A stretch of DNA of 64,000 nt from JAKFWF01 sp963732635. GTDB lineage: Bacteria > Pseudomonadota > Alphaproteobacteria > Rhizobiales > Hyphomicrobiaceae. The stretch covers positions 62,001-126,000 of the forward strand of contig CAVTAL010000003.1 in NCBI GenBank assembly GCA_963732635.1, in the 5' to 3' direction. How positions within the stretch are numbered: the stretch's first letter is position 1; each line of letters starts with the position of its first letter. The position numbers and the translations under genes are program-made. The notes beneath the pieces were generated by a model. The model was given only the letters and a program-made list of their open reading frames with translations. It searched no databases and was not told where the DNA came from. This document shows, in pieces, positions 1 through 9,289 of the stretch.

Positions 1-1
1 A

Positions 2-205
2 GCGCAAGCGGCCGCTGCCCGGATCAAGCAGCAGTTTATTGGCGAATTGGCCGGCCGTGAAGCGACTGTCACCGCAGTCAACGCTGGTGGCTTCGGCACG
101 CTGCATCGGGTGAGCTTCGGGCCGTTCCTCGATCCCGCCGAATGGAAGTCGCTCTGTCCGAAGCTGCTTAGCGCCGGAAGCGATTGCCAACCGTTGACGC
201 AATAG
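2..205 (+). CDS. SPOR-domain protein, C-terminal fragment (cut by window start)
   Basis: An open frame enters from the left edge and stops at a TAG at 203-205, giving about 67 residues. The peptide contains the hydrophobic-Gly-Pro-Phe pattern (VSFGPFLDPAEWKSLC) and closes with a Cys-rich tail (SDCQPLTQ), which matches the end of a SPOR peptidoglycan-binding domain. SPOR domains bind denuded glycan at the division septum. In this group such tails occur on D-Ala-D-Ala carboxypeptidases, RlpA-like lytic transglycosylases and cell-division proteins; the window does not show which one this is. A comparable SPOR tail ends the carboxypeptidase at 41596-43494. Confidence 0.7.
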   Translation, partial: AQAAAARIKQQFIGELAGREATVTAVNAGGFGTLHRVSFGPFLDPAEWKSLCPKLLSAGSDCQPLTQ

Positions 206-294
206 CCGCAGTGTATGTCGAAAGTCTAGGCTTTCCCGTCACTTCGCCAGAGGTTAGACTGGCGTAAAGTCGGTTGCGGGACGAGTTCGAGTAG

Positions 295-1113
295 ATGAAG
301 CAAAGCGTGCCACCCCATAAGGGGACGGGAGAACAGGCGAGCGAGCCTGTCGCGAAGTCGGTGCTGGCGAAATTGAGCGAGCCGGCGCCTGGCGACCAAA
401 GCATGCATCTGGGCTCCCGGCTGCGGAATTATTTTCTGACCGGCCTGCTTGTGGTCGGCCCGATCACAATCACAATTTATGCGCTGCACTGGTTCGTCGG
501 CTTCGTCGACGCCTGGGTAAAGCCGTTCGTGCCGAGGGCCTACGACCCCAACACCTACCTGCCGTTCCAGATTCCGGGCATCGGTCTCGTGATCGCGATC
601 CTCGGCCTGATGGTAATCGGTGCGCTGGCTGCCAACCTGCTAGGCCGAACGCTCATCAGTTATGGCGACCTGTTCCTCGGTCGCATGCCGATCGTGCGCA
701 ACGTCTATCGCGCGATCCAGCAGGTTTTCGAGGGCGTTATATCGGCGGCGGGGCCGACCGCCAATTTTCAGAAAGTGGGGCTGATCGAGTTCCCTTCTAA
801 GGGCCTGTGGTCGATCGTGTTCGTGACCGGCGAGACCGTCGGCGAGATCGCGGCCGTGAAGCCTGGTGGCGCCGAGGATCTGGTGACCGTGTTCATGGCG
901 ACTGGCATCGTGCCGCCGACCGGCTTCGTTTGCTTCGTGCCCAGACGTTCCGTGACATTCCTCAACATGAGCGTGGAGGACGCCGCCAAGATCGTGATCT
1001 CGGCCGGCATGGTCACTCCCGACGCACAGAAAAAGCTCTCCGAGATGGCGGCCGTGGCGGCGAAAGCCAAGCTCAAGGGCAACATCCCGACCATCACCAC
1101 GCCAGCGGCGTGA
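295..1113 (+). CDS. DUF502 family membrane protein
   Basis: 272 residues. Two hydrophobic segments (about residues 46-69 and 94-115) flank a short loop. A soluble C-terminal half follows, with family-typical stretches such as GRMPIVRNVYRAIQQVFEG and the PTGFVCFVP segment. DUF502 proteins are widespread in alphaproteobacteria and plants, and their biochemical role is unknown. The first 36 residues are polar and poorly conserved in style; an internal ATG at 403 (MHLGSRLRNYFL) begins right at the conserved part and could be the true start. It lies about 90 bases after the SPOR gene and ends 12 bases from the convergent lyase gene. Confidence 0.85.
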   Translation: MKQSVPPHKGTGEQASEPVAKSVLAKLSEPAPGDQSMHLGSRLRNYFLTGLLVVGPITITIYALHWFVGFVDAWVKPFVPRAYDPNTYLPFQIPGIGLVIAILGLMVIGALAANLLGRTLISYGDLFLGRMPIVRNVYRAIQQVFEGVISAAGPTANFQKVGLIEFPSKGLWSIVFVTGETVGEIAAVKPGGAEDLVTVFMATGIVPPTGFVCFVPRRSVTFLNMSVEDAAKIVISAGMVTPDAQKKLSEMAAVAAKAKLKGNIPTITTPAA

Positions 1114-1125
1114 AGGCAGTCCCTT

Positions 1126-2064
1126 CTACGCCTTCCGCGCTTCGTATGCTGCGCCCTTGTCGAAAAGGCGATCCCGCGGGATGTTGCGGGCATGACCGCC
1201 GGTGACGGCGCCGGGCAGCTTGACTGCAATGTCACCGGCGAGGAACAGCTTGTCGAGGTCGATGCCGGTTTCGACGCCCATGCGCGCGAACAGGTAGACC
1301 ATGTCCTCGCTGGAAATATTGCCGGTGGCGCCGGGTGCGAACGGGCAGCCGCCAAGGCCGCCGACCGAGCCGTCGAACGAGCGAATACCGGCATCCATGG
1401 CGGCGAGCACATTGGCGATGCCGAAGCCAGCCGTGTCGTGACCGTGGAAGGTGAAGGTCGCGTGTTTGCCGAAGGTCTTGATCGCCTTCGCCGACAGGCT
1501 CTTCACATGATGCGGCAGGGCCATGCCGGTGGTATCGCTGAGAGCAAGTTCGAAGCCGTCGCGTAGCGCCACGATGCTCTCGATGGTCGCTAGTACCGCA
1601 GTCTCATCCATGGTGGCGGCGAATGGGCAGTGAAACGAGGTCGCGAGCCCGATGCGGATCTTGAGTTGCTTGCCCGGATCGATTTCGGTCAGCGTGGTCT
1701 TCAAGTCCTCGATCGAGGCCTTGGTCGGCCGCCGCACGTTGCTCATGTTGTGCGCGTCCGACATCGAGATCACGAACTCGATGTCCTTGATGCCGGCGGC
1801 GAGCGCCCGCTCAGCACCCTTGGCGTTCGGCACCAGCACCATGCCGCGAATGCCTGGGATCGGTCCAAGCTGCTTGACCACGTCTTCCATGTCGCGCATC
1901 TGCGGGATCGCCTTCGGCGACACGAACGAGCCGATTTCCATGCGCTTGAAGCCGGCCGCGATCAGCGCCTTGATCAGCGCCACCTTGGTTTCGGTCGGCA
2001 CATATTGCGGGATGTTCTGCACGCCGTCGCGCGGACCAACTTCGACGAGTTCTACCTTGTCCAT
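1126..2064 (-). CDS. Hydroxymethylglutaryl-CoA lyase family protein
   Basis: 312 residues. HMG-CoA lyase (EC 4.1.3.4) cleaves HMG-CoA to acetoacetate and acetyl-CoA in leucine and ketone-body metabolism. Visible signatures are VEVGPRDGVQN near the N terminus (catalytic Arg-Asp), FHGHDTAGFG (metal-binding His-x-His) and the Cys-containing signature GGLGGCPFAPGATGN. The ATG at 2064 is preceded by AGGAAA; the frame stays open upstream for another 1.4 kb, but that part is antisense to the CoA-transferase and is not coding. The gene is divergent from the CaiB-type CoA-transferase across 183 bases, so the pair may activate and then cleave one branched acid. Exact substrate is uncertain, since HMGL-like paralogues use other 3-hydroxyacyl-CoAs. 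Confidence 0.9.
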   Translation of the reverse strand: MDKVELVEVGPRDGVQNIPQYVPTETKVALIKALIAAGFKRMEIGSFVSPKAIPQMRDMEDVVKQLGPIPGIRGMVLVPNAKGAERALAAGIKDIEFVISMSDAHNMSNVRRPTKASIEDLKTTLTEIDPGKQLKIRIGLATSFHCPFAATMDETAVLATIESIVALRDGFELALSDTTGMALPHHVKSLSAKAIKTFGKHATFTFHGHDTAGFGIANVLAAMDAGIRSFDGSVGGLGGCPFAPGATGNISSEDMVYLFARMGVETGIDLDKLFLAGDIAVKLPGAVTGGHARNIPRDRLFDKGAAYEARKA

Positions 2065-2247
2065 GACGTTTCCTGCCGATTGAATGGAATTCGTTGGCTG
2101 GCAGGCTAGGCCTCGGCACGCCACATCACAAGTATCGAGCGGCGTTGCCGTGCGCCGGATGCGGGCCATGCATGCCGAAACGGGGTTGAGCGGCGAACCG
2201 CGCCTCGTGCAATGGTCGCGCTCAAAATTCCTCGGAGGAGACCGATA

Positions 2248-3417
2248 ATGAGTGCCGCCCCCCGCCAGCCACTGTCGGGCTTTCGCGTAGTCGACCTGAC
2301 GCGCGTCCTTTCTGGTCCGTTCGCTACCCAGATGCTCGGCGACCTCGGCGCCGACGTGATCAAGATCGAGGCGCCGGAAGGCGACAGCGTGCGCGGCCAG
2401 GGCGCGGCGCGCGACGGCATGAGCTGGTACTTCGCCGGCTTCAACCGCAACAAGCGCTCGATCGTGCTCGACCTCAAGTCGCCCGACGGCAAGGCGGCGC
2501 TCGAAGCTCTGATCAAATCCGCCGACGCGCTGGTCGAGAATTTCCGTCCCGGCGTGCTGACCCGTCTCGGTTTTTCCGAGGCGCGGTTGCAGGAACTGCG
2601 ACCCGGCCTCGTCACCGCCAGCATCTCCGGCTTCGGCGCCGATGGCCCCTACAAGGACCGGCCGGCATTCGATTTCATCGCCCAGGCAATGAGCGGTTTC
2701 ATGAGCACCAACGGCCGCGAAGAAGACCCGCCGTTGCGCGCTGGCCCGCCGATCAGCGACCTTGTCGCCGGCATTTATACAGCCCTCGGAGTTACCGCCG
2801 CGCTGCTTGGTCGCGAACGTCATGGCGGCCACGAACACGTCGACGTCAGCATGACCAGCGGCATGGTCAGTTTGCTGGCTTATCTGGCATCGAACTACTT
2901 CGCGACCGGCGAGATACCGGTGCGCTCCGGCAACGATCATCCAATCGCCGCACCCTACGGATTGTTCAAGACGCGTGACGAGCCGATCGCGGTGGCGCCG
3001 AACGACGACGTGTTTTTTGGACGCCTGATGGATGCGCTGGGGCTGTCGCACTTGAAGGCCGATCCAGAGTTTGCGTCGAACCCTTTGCGCGTGAAAAACC
3101 GCGCGCGACTGAACGCCGCGGTGGAGGCGGTGCTGGTGCAGAACACTCAGGCGCACTGGATCGAGCTGATCAACGGCGCCGGCATCCCCTGCGGGCCGGT
3201 GCACGGCCTTGCCGGTGTTTTCGACGACCCGCAGATCAAGCACCAGCAGATGGCGCTCGACATTCCCCATCCGGGCCATGGCACGGTGCGGGTGCTCGGT
3301 TTTCCGATGAAGTTTGCCGAAGCGCCGTGCCAGGTGCGCTATCCAGCCCCCGACCTTGGGCAGCATACCGCCGAGGTGCTGGCGGAAGTGGGCTTGAAGC
3401 CGCCGCATGCTGGTTGA
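2248..3417 (+). CDS. CaiB/BaiF (class III) CoA-transferase
   Basis: 389 residues, normal for family III CoA-transferases, which move CoA between an acyl-CoA donor and a carboxylic acid through an Asp-bound mixed anhydride. The N terminus GFRVVDLTRVLSGPFATQML and the block FDFIAQAMSGFMS containing the catalytic Asp are typical. The ATG at 2248 follows GGAGGAG (2234-2240); an in-frame start at 2212 would add 12 unlikely residues. It is divergent from the HMG-CoA-lyase-like gene, suggesting that together they activate and cleave a hydroxy-acid, but the substrate cannot be read from sequence. Confidence 0.9.
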   Translation: MSAAPRQPLSGFRVVDLTRVLSGPFATQMLGDLGADVIKIEAPEGDSVRGQGAARDGMSWYFAGFNRNKRSIVLDLKSPDGKAALEALIKSADALVENFRPGVLTRLGFSEARLQELRPGLVTASISGFGADGPYKDRPAFDFIAQAMSGFMSTNGREEDPPLRAGPPISDLVAGIYTALGVTAALLGRERHGGHEHVDVSMTSGMVSLLAYLASNYFATGEIPVRSGNDHPIAAPYGLFKTRDEPIAVAPNDDVFFGRLMDALGLSHLKADPEFASNPLRVKNRARLNAAVEAVLVQNTQAHWIELINGAGIPCGPVHGLAGVFDDPQIKHQQMALDIPHPGHGTVRVLGFPMKFAEAPCQVRYPAPDLGQHTAEVLAEVGLKPPHAG

Positions 3418-3562
3418 GCACGCAACTACAATTGCGGCGGCGACTGCAGCATAAAAATTTTGCGCAGCGCACAAAATCTGGGCGATGATTGCGCTTGTCA
3501 GAATTCAATGCAAACCTCTACCCTCATCGTCGGCAACAGACGGGTCCTCAAGGAGGTTTCAA

Positions 3563-5171
3563 GTGAAGCTCACACGTAGAACGGCACTCAAGTCGATGGG
3601 TGGCGCAGGCTTAGTCGGCCTTGCCGGATTCCCGATGCCAGCCATCAGCCAGGGCGTCGCCGCCAAGGCGTTGAAGTTCGTACCGCAGGCGAACCTCGCC
3701 AATTTCGACCCGATCTGGGGCACGCAATACGTCGTGCGCAATGCCTCGGCGATGGTCTGGGACATGCTGTACGGTGTCGACGACAAGCTGACGCCGAAGC
3801 GTCAGATGGTCGAGAGCGAGGAAGTATCCTCGGACGGTCTGACCTGGACGTTCAAGCTACGCGAAGGCCTGAAGTGGCACGACGGCGAGAAGGTCACGGC
3901 CAAGGATTGCGTCGCCAGTCTCACGCGCTGGTGCAAGCGCGACCCCATGGGACTGTTGATCTCAGCCCTCCAAAAGGAGCTGACCGCGATCGACGACCGC
4001 AGCTTCAAGTGGGTGCTGTCGAAGCCGTTCCCGAAGATGCTCCTGGCGCTGGGCAAGAACAACACGCCCTGCGCATTCATGATGCCAGAGCGGTTGGCCA
4101 AGACCGACGCCTTCCAGCAGATCACCGAATACGTCGGCTCCGGTCCGATGAAATTCGCCAAGAGCGAATGGGTGCCGGGCGCCAAGGCGGTGTTCGAACG
4201 CTTCGCCGACTACGTACCGCGTTCGGAGCCCTCCAATTGGCTGTCGGGCGGCAAGAAGATGCTGGTCGACCGCGTCGAGTGGGTGATCATGCCCGATGCC
4301 GCGACCGCATCGGCCGCGCTGCAGAACGGTGAGATCGACTGGTGGGAAATTGCCTCCACCGATCTCGCGCCGATCCTGAAGAAGAACAAGAACATCAAGC
4401 TCGATATTTCCGATCCGCTCGGCAATATCGGCTCGTTCCGCTTCAACCACCTGCACGCGCCGTTCAATAACGTTAAGGCGCGGTTGGCGGTCATGACCGC
4501 GCTCAGCCAGGAAGACTACATGCGCGCGGTGATCGGCGACGACACCAACCTGTGGAAGACCTTGCCGAGCTTCTTCACTCCCGGCACGCCGCTCTACACC
4601 GAGGTCGGTGGCGACATTCTCAAAGGGCCGCGCAACATCGAGGCCGCCAAGAAGCTGCTCGCCGAGAGCGGTTACAAGGGCGAGCCGATTACCTGCGTCG
4701 TGGCGCAGGACCAGCCGCTGTTGAAGCCGATGGGCGAAGTTACCGCCGACTTGCTGAAGAAGATCGGCATGACGGTCGACTTCGTCGCGACTGACTGGGG
4801 CACCGTCGGTTCGAGGCGCGCCAAAAAGGAGCCGCCGGGCGCGGCCGGTGGTTGGCACATGTTCCACACCTGGCATGCCGGCGCCGATTGCGTGAATCCG
4901 GCGAGCTATACTGCAATTCGCGCCAACGGCGACAAGGCCTGGTTTGGCTGGCCGAACGTGCCGTCGATCGAGAAGGAAGTCGACTGCCTGGTTCGATGCC
5001 AAGAACCTCGACGAGGAAAAGGCCGCTATTGTGCGTCTCAACACCGAGGCGTTTGCCAACGCGGTCTACGCGCCAACCGGCTTCTTCCAGATCTATCAGG
5101 CTTGGCGGACGAACGTGACCGGCATCGTCAAGGGACCGCTGCCGTTCTTCTGGGATGTGAAGAAGGCCTGA
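3563..5171 (+). CDS. Dipeptide-type ABC transporter substrate-binding protein, frameshifted near the C terminus
   Basis: Family 5 extracellular solute-binding protein (DppA/OppA type), about 535 residues once repaired. It starts at GTG 3563 behind a perfect AAGGAGG (3550-3556). The N terminus LTRRTALKSMGGAGLVGLAG looks like a Tat signal (RR followed by a hydrophobic stretch). The fold-typical segment LTWTFKLREGLKWHDGEKVT is present. The frame is broken at about 4982: the first frame runs on to 5242 as nonsense, while the +1 frame supplies the expected end (AWFDAKNLDEEKAA through WDVKKA, stop 5171). Removing one base near GTCGAC restores one product. It heads an operon with two permeases and two ATPases, so the damage is either recent or a sequence error. 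Confidence 0.85.
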
Positions 5172-5179
5172 CGGATTAT

Positions 5180-5337
5180 CCCCTCTCCCCGTTACTGCAC
5201 GGGGAGAGGGTTAGGGTGAGGGGCGCGCCACTTGCGCATTGAGTTGCCAGCCGCCCCTCTCCCCGACCCTCTCCCCTTCGCGCGCCGAGGGCGATCCAAT
5301 TCGTTACGCGCGTCAGACGGGCGCGAAGGGGAGAGGG
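5180..5337. repeat. REP-like double palindrome between binding-protein and permease genes
   Basis: Two inverted repeats lie in the 175-base gap of the ABC operon. The first pairs CCCTCTCCCCG (5181-5191) with CGGGGAGAGGG (5200-5210). The second pairs 5267-5283 (CCCTCTCCCCTTCGCGC) with 5321-5337. The 3' arm of the second is the purine-rich stretch that also serves as the ribosome-binding region of the next gene (ATG 5347). This CCCTCTCCCC type is a common dispersed palindrome in Rhizobiales genomes. It could stabilise the upstream mRNA, attenuate transcription or mask the permease start. Confidence 0.8.
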
Positions 5338-5346
5338 AGAATAAGA

Positions 5347-6288
5347 ATGCTCGCCTACATCCTGAGACGCATCCTGGCGACGATCCCCGTTATGGCGGTG
5401 GTCGCGCTGATCGTGTTTTCGCTGATCTATCTCGACCCGTCCGACCCTGCCGCCGCCAATGCAGGCGATCAGGCGACCGCTGAGGACATCGCCCGCATCC
5501 GCGAGGCGATGGGCCTCAACCGGTCGTTCCACACCCGCTTCTTCGAATGGTCGTGGGGCGTGCTGCACGGTGATCTGGGCTTATCGATCCTGACCAAGCT
5601 GCCGGTTTCGGGCATGATCGCGCAGCGTATCGAACCGACGCTGTCGCTGATGCTGCTCACCCTCGTCCTCGCCATTGTCATCGCGGTGCCGATGGGCGTC
5701 ATTGCCGCCTGGAAGCGCGGCACCTGGATTGATACCGGACTGATGGCGTTGGCGGTGGTCGGCTTTTCGGCGCCGGTGTTCGTCGTCGGCTACGTGCTGA
5801 TCTACCTGTTCGCATTGCGCTGGGATCTGCTGCCGGTGCAAGGCTACACGCCGTTCGCGCAGGGCTTCTGGCCGTGGCTGGAAAACCTGATCCTGCCGTC
5901 GCTGGCGCTTGGCTTCATCTATATCGCGCTGATCGCTCGCATCACCCGGGCGACCATGCTCGAGGTACTGAGCCAGGACTACATCCGAACCGCGCACGCC
6001 AAAGGCGTCGGCCGCCGCGATATTCTGTTCCTGCATGCCCTGAAGAACGCGGCGGTGCCGATCGTCACCGTCATCGGCATCGGCATCGCGCTGCTGATCG
6101 GTGGCGCCGTGGTGACCGAAAGCGTGTTCGCCATTCCTGGTCTCGGACGGCTGACGCTCGATTCGATCCTCCGGCGCGACTATCCCGTGATCCAGGGCGT
6201 CGTGCTGCTGTTCTCGTTCGTCTACGTGCTGGTCAACCTGTTTATCGACCTGATCTATACCGTGCTTGATCCGAGGATCAGATATTGA
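5347..6288 (+). CDS. dppB: Dipeptide-type ABC transporter permease (DppB family)
   Basis: 313 residues with six hydrophobic segments; the N terminus MLAYILRRILATIPVMAVVA is the standard DppB start, with a membrane anchor ahead of the large periplasmic loop. The coupling-helix (EAA) region reads DYIRTAHAKGVGRRDI, which contacts the ATPase. The ATG at 5347 was chosen because everything upstream in frame is the palindromic repeat. It is the first membrane gene of the operon and its stop overlaps the start region of the second permease. Substrate class (peptides, opines, amino acid derivatives) cannot be set from the permease alone; the downstream enzymes hint at a diaminopropionate derivative. 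Confidence 0.9.
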   Translation: MLAYILRRILATIPVMAVVALIVFSLIYLDPSDPAAANAGDQATAEDIARIREAMGLNRSFHTRFFEWSWGVLHGDLGLSILTKLPVSGMIAQRIEPTLSLMLLTLVLAIVIAVPMGVIAAWKRGTWIDTGLMALAVVGFSAPVFVVGYVLIYLFALRWDLLPVQGYTPFAQGFWPWLENLILPSLALGFIYIALIARITRATMLEVLSQDYIRTAHAKGVGRRDILFLHALKNAAVPIVTVIGIGIALLIGGAVVTESVFAIPGLGRLTLDSILRRDYPVIQGVVLLFSFVYVLVNLFIDLIYTVLDPRIRY

Positions 6289-7199
6289 GCGTCATGCCCC
6301 CGACATCCGAAGCCAAGGGCGCGGTCTTCATACCGCCCGAGGCCGTCTACCCGCCGCGCAAGCCGCGCGGGCCGATGATGAACTTCATGCTCACCCACCC
6401 CAATATCGTGATCGGCGGCGTGCTGCTGCTGATCCTGCTCGCCATCGCCGTGTTCGCGCCATTGCTGACACCGGTCGATCCGACCGCGATCGCGCCAGCC
6501 AAGCGTAATCGCGCTCCGTCGGCGGAATACTGGTTCGGCACTGATCAGGTCGGGCGCGATCTCTATTCGCGCGTGCTCTACGGTACCCGCGTATCGCTGC
6601 TCGTCGGCTTCTCGGTGGCGATCATCGCGTCGATCATCGGTCTCGTCATCGGCCTATTCTCCGGCTTCTCGCGGTTCGCGGACTCGATCGTCATGCGCAT
6701 CATGGACGGCCTGATGTCGATCCCGCCGATCCTGCTCGCCATCGCCATGATGGCGTTCACCGGCGCCAGCGTGAAGAACGTGATCACCGCCATCGCCGTC
6801 GCCGAAGTGCCGCGCGTCGCCCGTCTCGTGCGCGGCGTCGTGTTGAGCCTGCGCGAGCAACCCTATGTCGATGCCGCGATCGCTTCTGGCACGCGCACGC
6901 CGTTGATCATCTGGCGGCATATCCTGCCCAATACCATGGCCCCGATGACGGTGCAGGCGACCTATATCTGTGCCTCGGCCATGATCGTCGAGGCGATCCT
7001 GTCGTTCATTGGCGCCGGCACGCCGCCGACCATCCCGTCCTGGGGCAACATCATGGCCGAGGGCCGGGCGGTGTGGGAGGTGAAACCCTACATCGTGCTG
7101 ATCCCGGCGCTCTTCCTCTCGGTGACGGTGCTGGCGGTCAATCTGCTCGGCGACGGTCTGCGCGACTGGCTCGATCCGCGCGGCGCGAAGGGACATTGA
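6285..7199 (+). CDS. dppC: Dipeptide-type ABC transporter permease (DppC family)
   Basis: 304 residues if translation begins at TTG 6285, which overlaps the preceding TGA (TTGA); an ATG at 6294 in the same frame would give 301. Both are plausible and neither has a strong ribosome-binding site, so translational coupling is likely. DppC hallmarks are the N-terminal helix after a proline-rich cytoplasmic leader, the motif FGTDQVGRDLYSRVLYGTR, and the coupling segment YVDAAIASGTRTPLIIWRHI. It pairs with the DppB-type permease to form the translocation channel. Confidence 0.9.
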   Translation: MSVMPPTSEAKGAVFIPPEAVYPPRKPRGPMMNFMLTHPNIVIGGVLLLILLAIAVFAPLLTPVDPTAIAPAKRNRAPSAEYWFGTDQVGRDLYSRVLYGTRVSLLVGFSVAIIASIIGLVIGLFSGFSRFADSIVMRIMDGLMSIPPILLAIAMMAFTGASVKNVITAIAVAEVPRVARLVRGVVLSLREQPYVDAAIASGTRTPLIIWRHILPNTMAPMTVQATYICASAMIVEAILSFIGAGTPPTIPSWGNIMAEGRAVWEVKPYIVLIPALFLSVTVLAVNLLGDGLRDWLDPRGAKGH

Positions 7200-7203
7200 G
7201 ATA

Positions 7204-8199
7204 ATGGCGCTGCTCGAAGTCGATAACCTCAGAACTCATTTTCGAACCCCCGGCGGCATCGTTCGCGCGGTCGACGGCCTGTCGTTCCACGTCGAGGAGG
7301 GCGAGGTGCTCGCCATTGTCGGCGAGTCCGGCTGCGGCAAGTCGGTCACGGCCATGTCGGTGCTGCGGCTGATCCCCGATCCACCGGGCCGAAGTGCCGG
7401 CGCCATCCGCTATCAGGGCAAGGATCTGCTCGAATTGCCGGAAGCCGACATGCGCAAGATCCGCGGCAACGAGATCTCGATGATCTTCCAGGAGCCGATG
7501 ACGTCACTCAATCCGGTGCTGACCATCGGCCGCCAGATCGGCGAGACGTTGATCCTGCATCAGGGGCTCGGCAAGGCGGCAGCAATTCAGCGTGCCATCG
7601 ACAGCCTGAAACTCGTCGGTATTCCCGAGCCGGAGCGCCGTGTGATGCAGTATCCGCACGAGTTGTCCGGCGGCATGCGGCAGCGGGTGATGATTGCGAT
7701 GGCGCTCGCCTGCTCGCCGAAGCTTTTGATTGCCGACGAGCCGACAACCGCGCTCGACGTTACCGTGCAGGCGCAAATCCTCGACCTGATGCGGCAGCTT
7801 AAGGCCAAGATCGGTTCGGCGATCATCCTCATCACCCACGATCTCGGCGTCGTCGCCGAGATGGCGCAGCGCGTTGTCGTCATGTACGGCGGCCGCAAGG
7901 TCGAAGAGGCGCCGGTCAACGCCCTGTTCGCGACGCCGCGCCATCCCTACACGCGGGCTCTACTCGGCTCGGTGCCGAGGCTCGATCCGCACGACGGCAG
8001 CGAGATCAAGGCGCGGCTCGACGAAATCCCGGGCGTGGTGCCGTCGCTGCGCGAGGAAATTCCCGGCTGCATCTTCGCGCCGCGCTGCAATTTCGCGACC
8101 GACCGCTGCCGCTCGTCCTATCCGCCCTTGGTGGCCAAGGGCGGCGGTCACGCGGTCGCCTGCTGGGAATCCGACAAGCTGCTGGCAGGTGCCGCATGA
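7204..8199 (+). CDS. dppD: Dipeptide-type ABC transporter ATP-binding protein (DppD family)
   Basis: 331 residues. Walker A GESGCGKS (about residues 40-47), signature LSGGMRQRV and Walker B KLLIADEPTTALD are intact. The C-terminal oligopeptide-transporter domain contains the Cys-rich segment CIFAPRCNFATDRCRSSYP, which in DppD/OppD proteins binds an iron-sulfur cluster. The gene starts four bases after the permease stop and overlaps the second ATPase by an ATGA junction, consistent with a heterodimeric motor. Confidence 0.93.
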   Translation: MALLEVDNLRTHFRTPGGIVRAVDGLSFHVEEGEVLAIVGESGCGKSVTAMSVLRLIPDPPGRSAGAIRYQGKDLLELPEADMRKIRGNEISMIFQEPMTSLNPVLTIGRQIGETLILHQGLGKAAAIQRAIDSLKLVGIPEPERRVMQYPHELSGGMRQRVMIAMALACSPKLLIADEPTTALDVTVQAQILDLMRQLKAKIGSAIILITHDLGVVAEMAQRVVVMYGGRKVEEAPVNALFATPRHPYTRALLGSVPRLDPHDGSEIKARLDEIPGVVPSLREEIPGCIFAPRCNFATDRCRSSYPPLVAKGGGHAVACWESDKLLAGAA

Positions 8200-9188
8200 C
8201 CACCGCAACCGCCACTACCTCGACAGCGCCCGTGCTGGCCGTCCGTAACCTCAAGAAGCACTTCCCCGTCCGCAAAGGTCTGCTCGGCCTGACATCGGCG
8301 CCGGTCAAGGCGGTCGATGGTGTCAGTTTCTCGATCGGCCCGGCCGAGACGCTGGGGCTGGTCGGCGAATCCGGTTGCGGCAAGTCGACCGCTGGCAAGC
8401 TGATCCTGCGCCTGATCGAGCCGACCGAAGGCGAGATCGAACTCGCTGGCAAGCGCATCGATGGTCTGTCTCGCGGCGAGATGCGGGCTGAGCGGCGCGG
8501 GCTGCAGGTGGTGTTCCAGGACCCCTATTCGTCGCTCAACCCGCGCATGCGGGCGGTCGACATCGTCGGCGAGCCGTTGCGCAACTTCGAGCCGATGCTG
8601 AAGAGCGAGATCGAGGAGCGCGTCGCCTACCTGTTCGGCAAGGTCGGCCTACGCGCCGATCAGCTCTCGCGCTATCCGCACGAGTTCTCAGGTGGTCAGC
8701 GTCAGCGGTTGGTCATCGCCCGCGCGTTGGCGTTGAACCCGAAGGTGATCGTCTGCGACGAGCCGGTGTCGGCGCTCGATGTGTCGGTGCAGGCGCAGGT
8801 GATCAACCTGCTCGAAGACCTGCAAAAGGAATTCGGGCTCTCGTATCTGTTCATCGCCCATGATCTCGCGGTGGTGCAGCACATCTCGCACCGGGTGGCG
8901 GTGATGTACCTCGGCCGCATCGTCGAAATCGCCGACAAGAAGACGCTCTATTCGAAACCGCAGCATCCCTACACCGAGGCGCTGTTATCGGCGGTGCCGG
9001 TGCCGGACCCGACGGCGAAGTCGAAGCGCATCATTTTGCAAGGCGAAATCCCGAGCCCGATGAACCCGCCCAAGGGCTGCCACTTTCACACCCGCTGCCC
9101 CTACGCCGAGGCGCGCTGCCGCATCGACGAGCCGGTGCTGAAAGAGGTAACCCCCGGCCAGTTCGCCGCCTGCCATTTGCGGGGGTAG
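8196..9188 (+). CDS. dppF: Dipeptide-type ABC transporter ATP-binding protein (DppF family)
   Basis: 330 residues. Walker A GESGCGKST, signature FSGGQRQRLVIARAL and Walker B VIVCDEPVSALD are intact, and the Cys-rich tail HTRCPYAEARCRIDEP is typical of DppF/OppF. It overlaps the preceding ATPase gene by four bases and is the last transporter subunit. A palindromic element separates it from the catabolic genes that follow on the same strand. Confidence 0.93.
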   Translation: MTTATATTSTAPVLAVRNLKKHFPVRKGLLGLTSAPVKAVDGVSFSIGPAETLGLVGESGCGKSTAGKLILRLIEPTEGEIELAGKRIDGLSRGEMRAERRGLQVVFQDPYSSLNPRMRAVDIVGEPLRNFEPMLKSEIEERVAYLFGKVGLRADQLSRYPHEFSGGQRQRLVIARALALNPKVIVCDEPVSALDVSVQAQVINLLEDLQKEFGLSYLFIAHDLAVVQHISHRVAVMYLGRIVEIADKKTLYSKPQHPYTEALLSAVPVPDPTAKSKRIILQGEIPSPMNPPKGCHFHTRCPYAEARCRIDEPVLKEVTPGQFAACHLRG

Positions 9189-9209
9189 AGGCTTTGCACC
9201 ACGCGTAGC

Positions 9210-9268
9210 GGTGCCTGGCTTCAGCCTGGCACCGCCGGTGGTATGGTGCCAGGCTGAGGCCAGGCACC
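9210..9268. repeat. 24-bp palindromic element
   Basis: Left arm 9210-9233 (GGTGCCTGGCTTCAG then CCTGGCACC) pairs with right arm 9245-9268 with one G-T wobble, leaving an 11-base loop. It sits in the 101-base gap between the ATPase gene and the ammonia-lyase gene. There is no T-tract, so it is more likely a REP element or mRNA-stability hairpin than a simple terminator; it may still separate expression of transporter and enzymes. Confidence 0.8.
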
Positions 9269-9289
9269 GCCGAGCGCCAGAGGAATTCG

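Noticed and set aside
2065..3474. Long minus-strand extension of the HMG-CoA-lyase frame (782 residues in total)
   Set aside because: The upstream part is antisense to the CoA-transferase gene, has no recognisable similarity and includes Arg/His-rich shadow composition; the lyase start at 2064 has a ribosome-binding site and the conserved N terminus.
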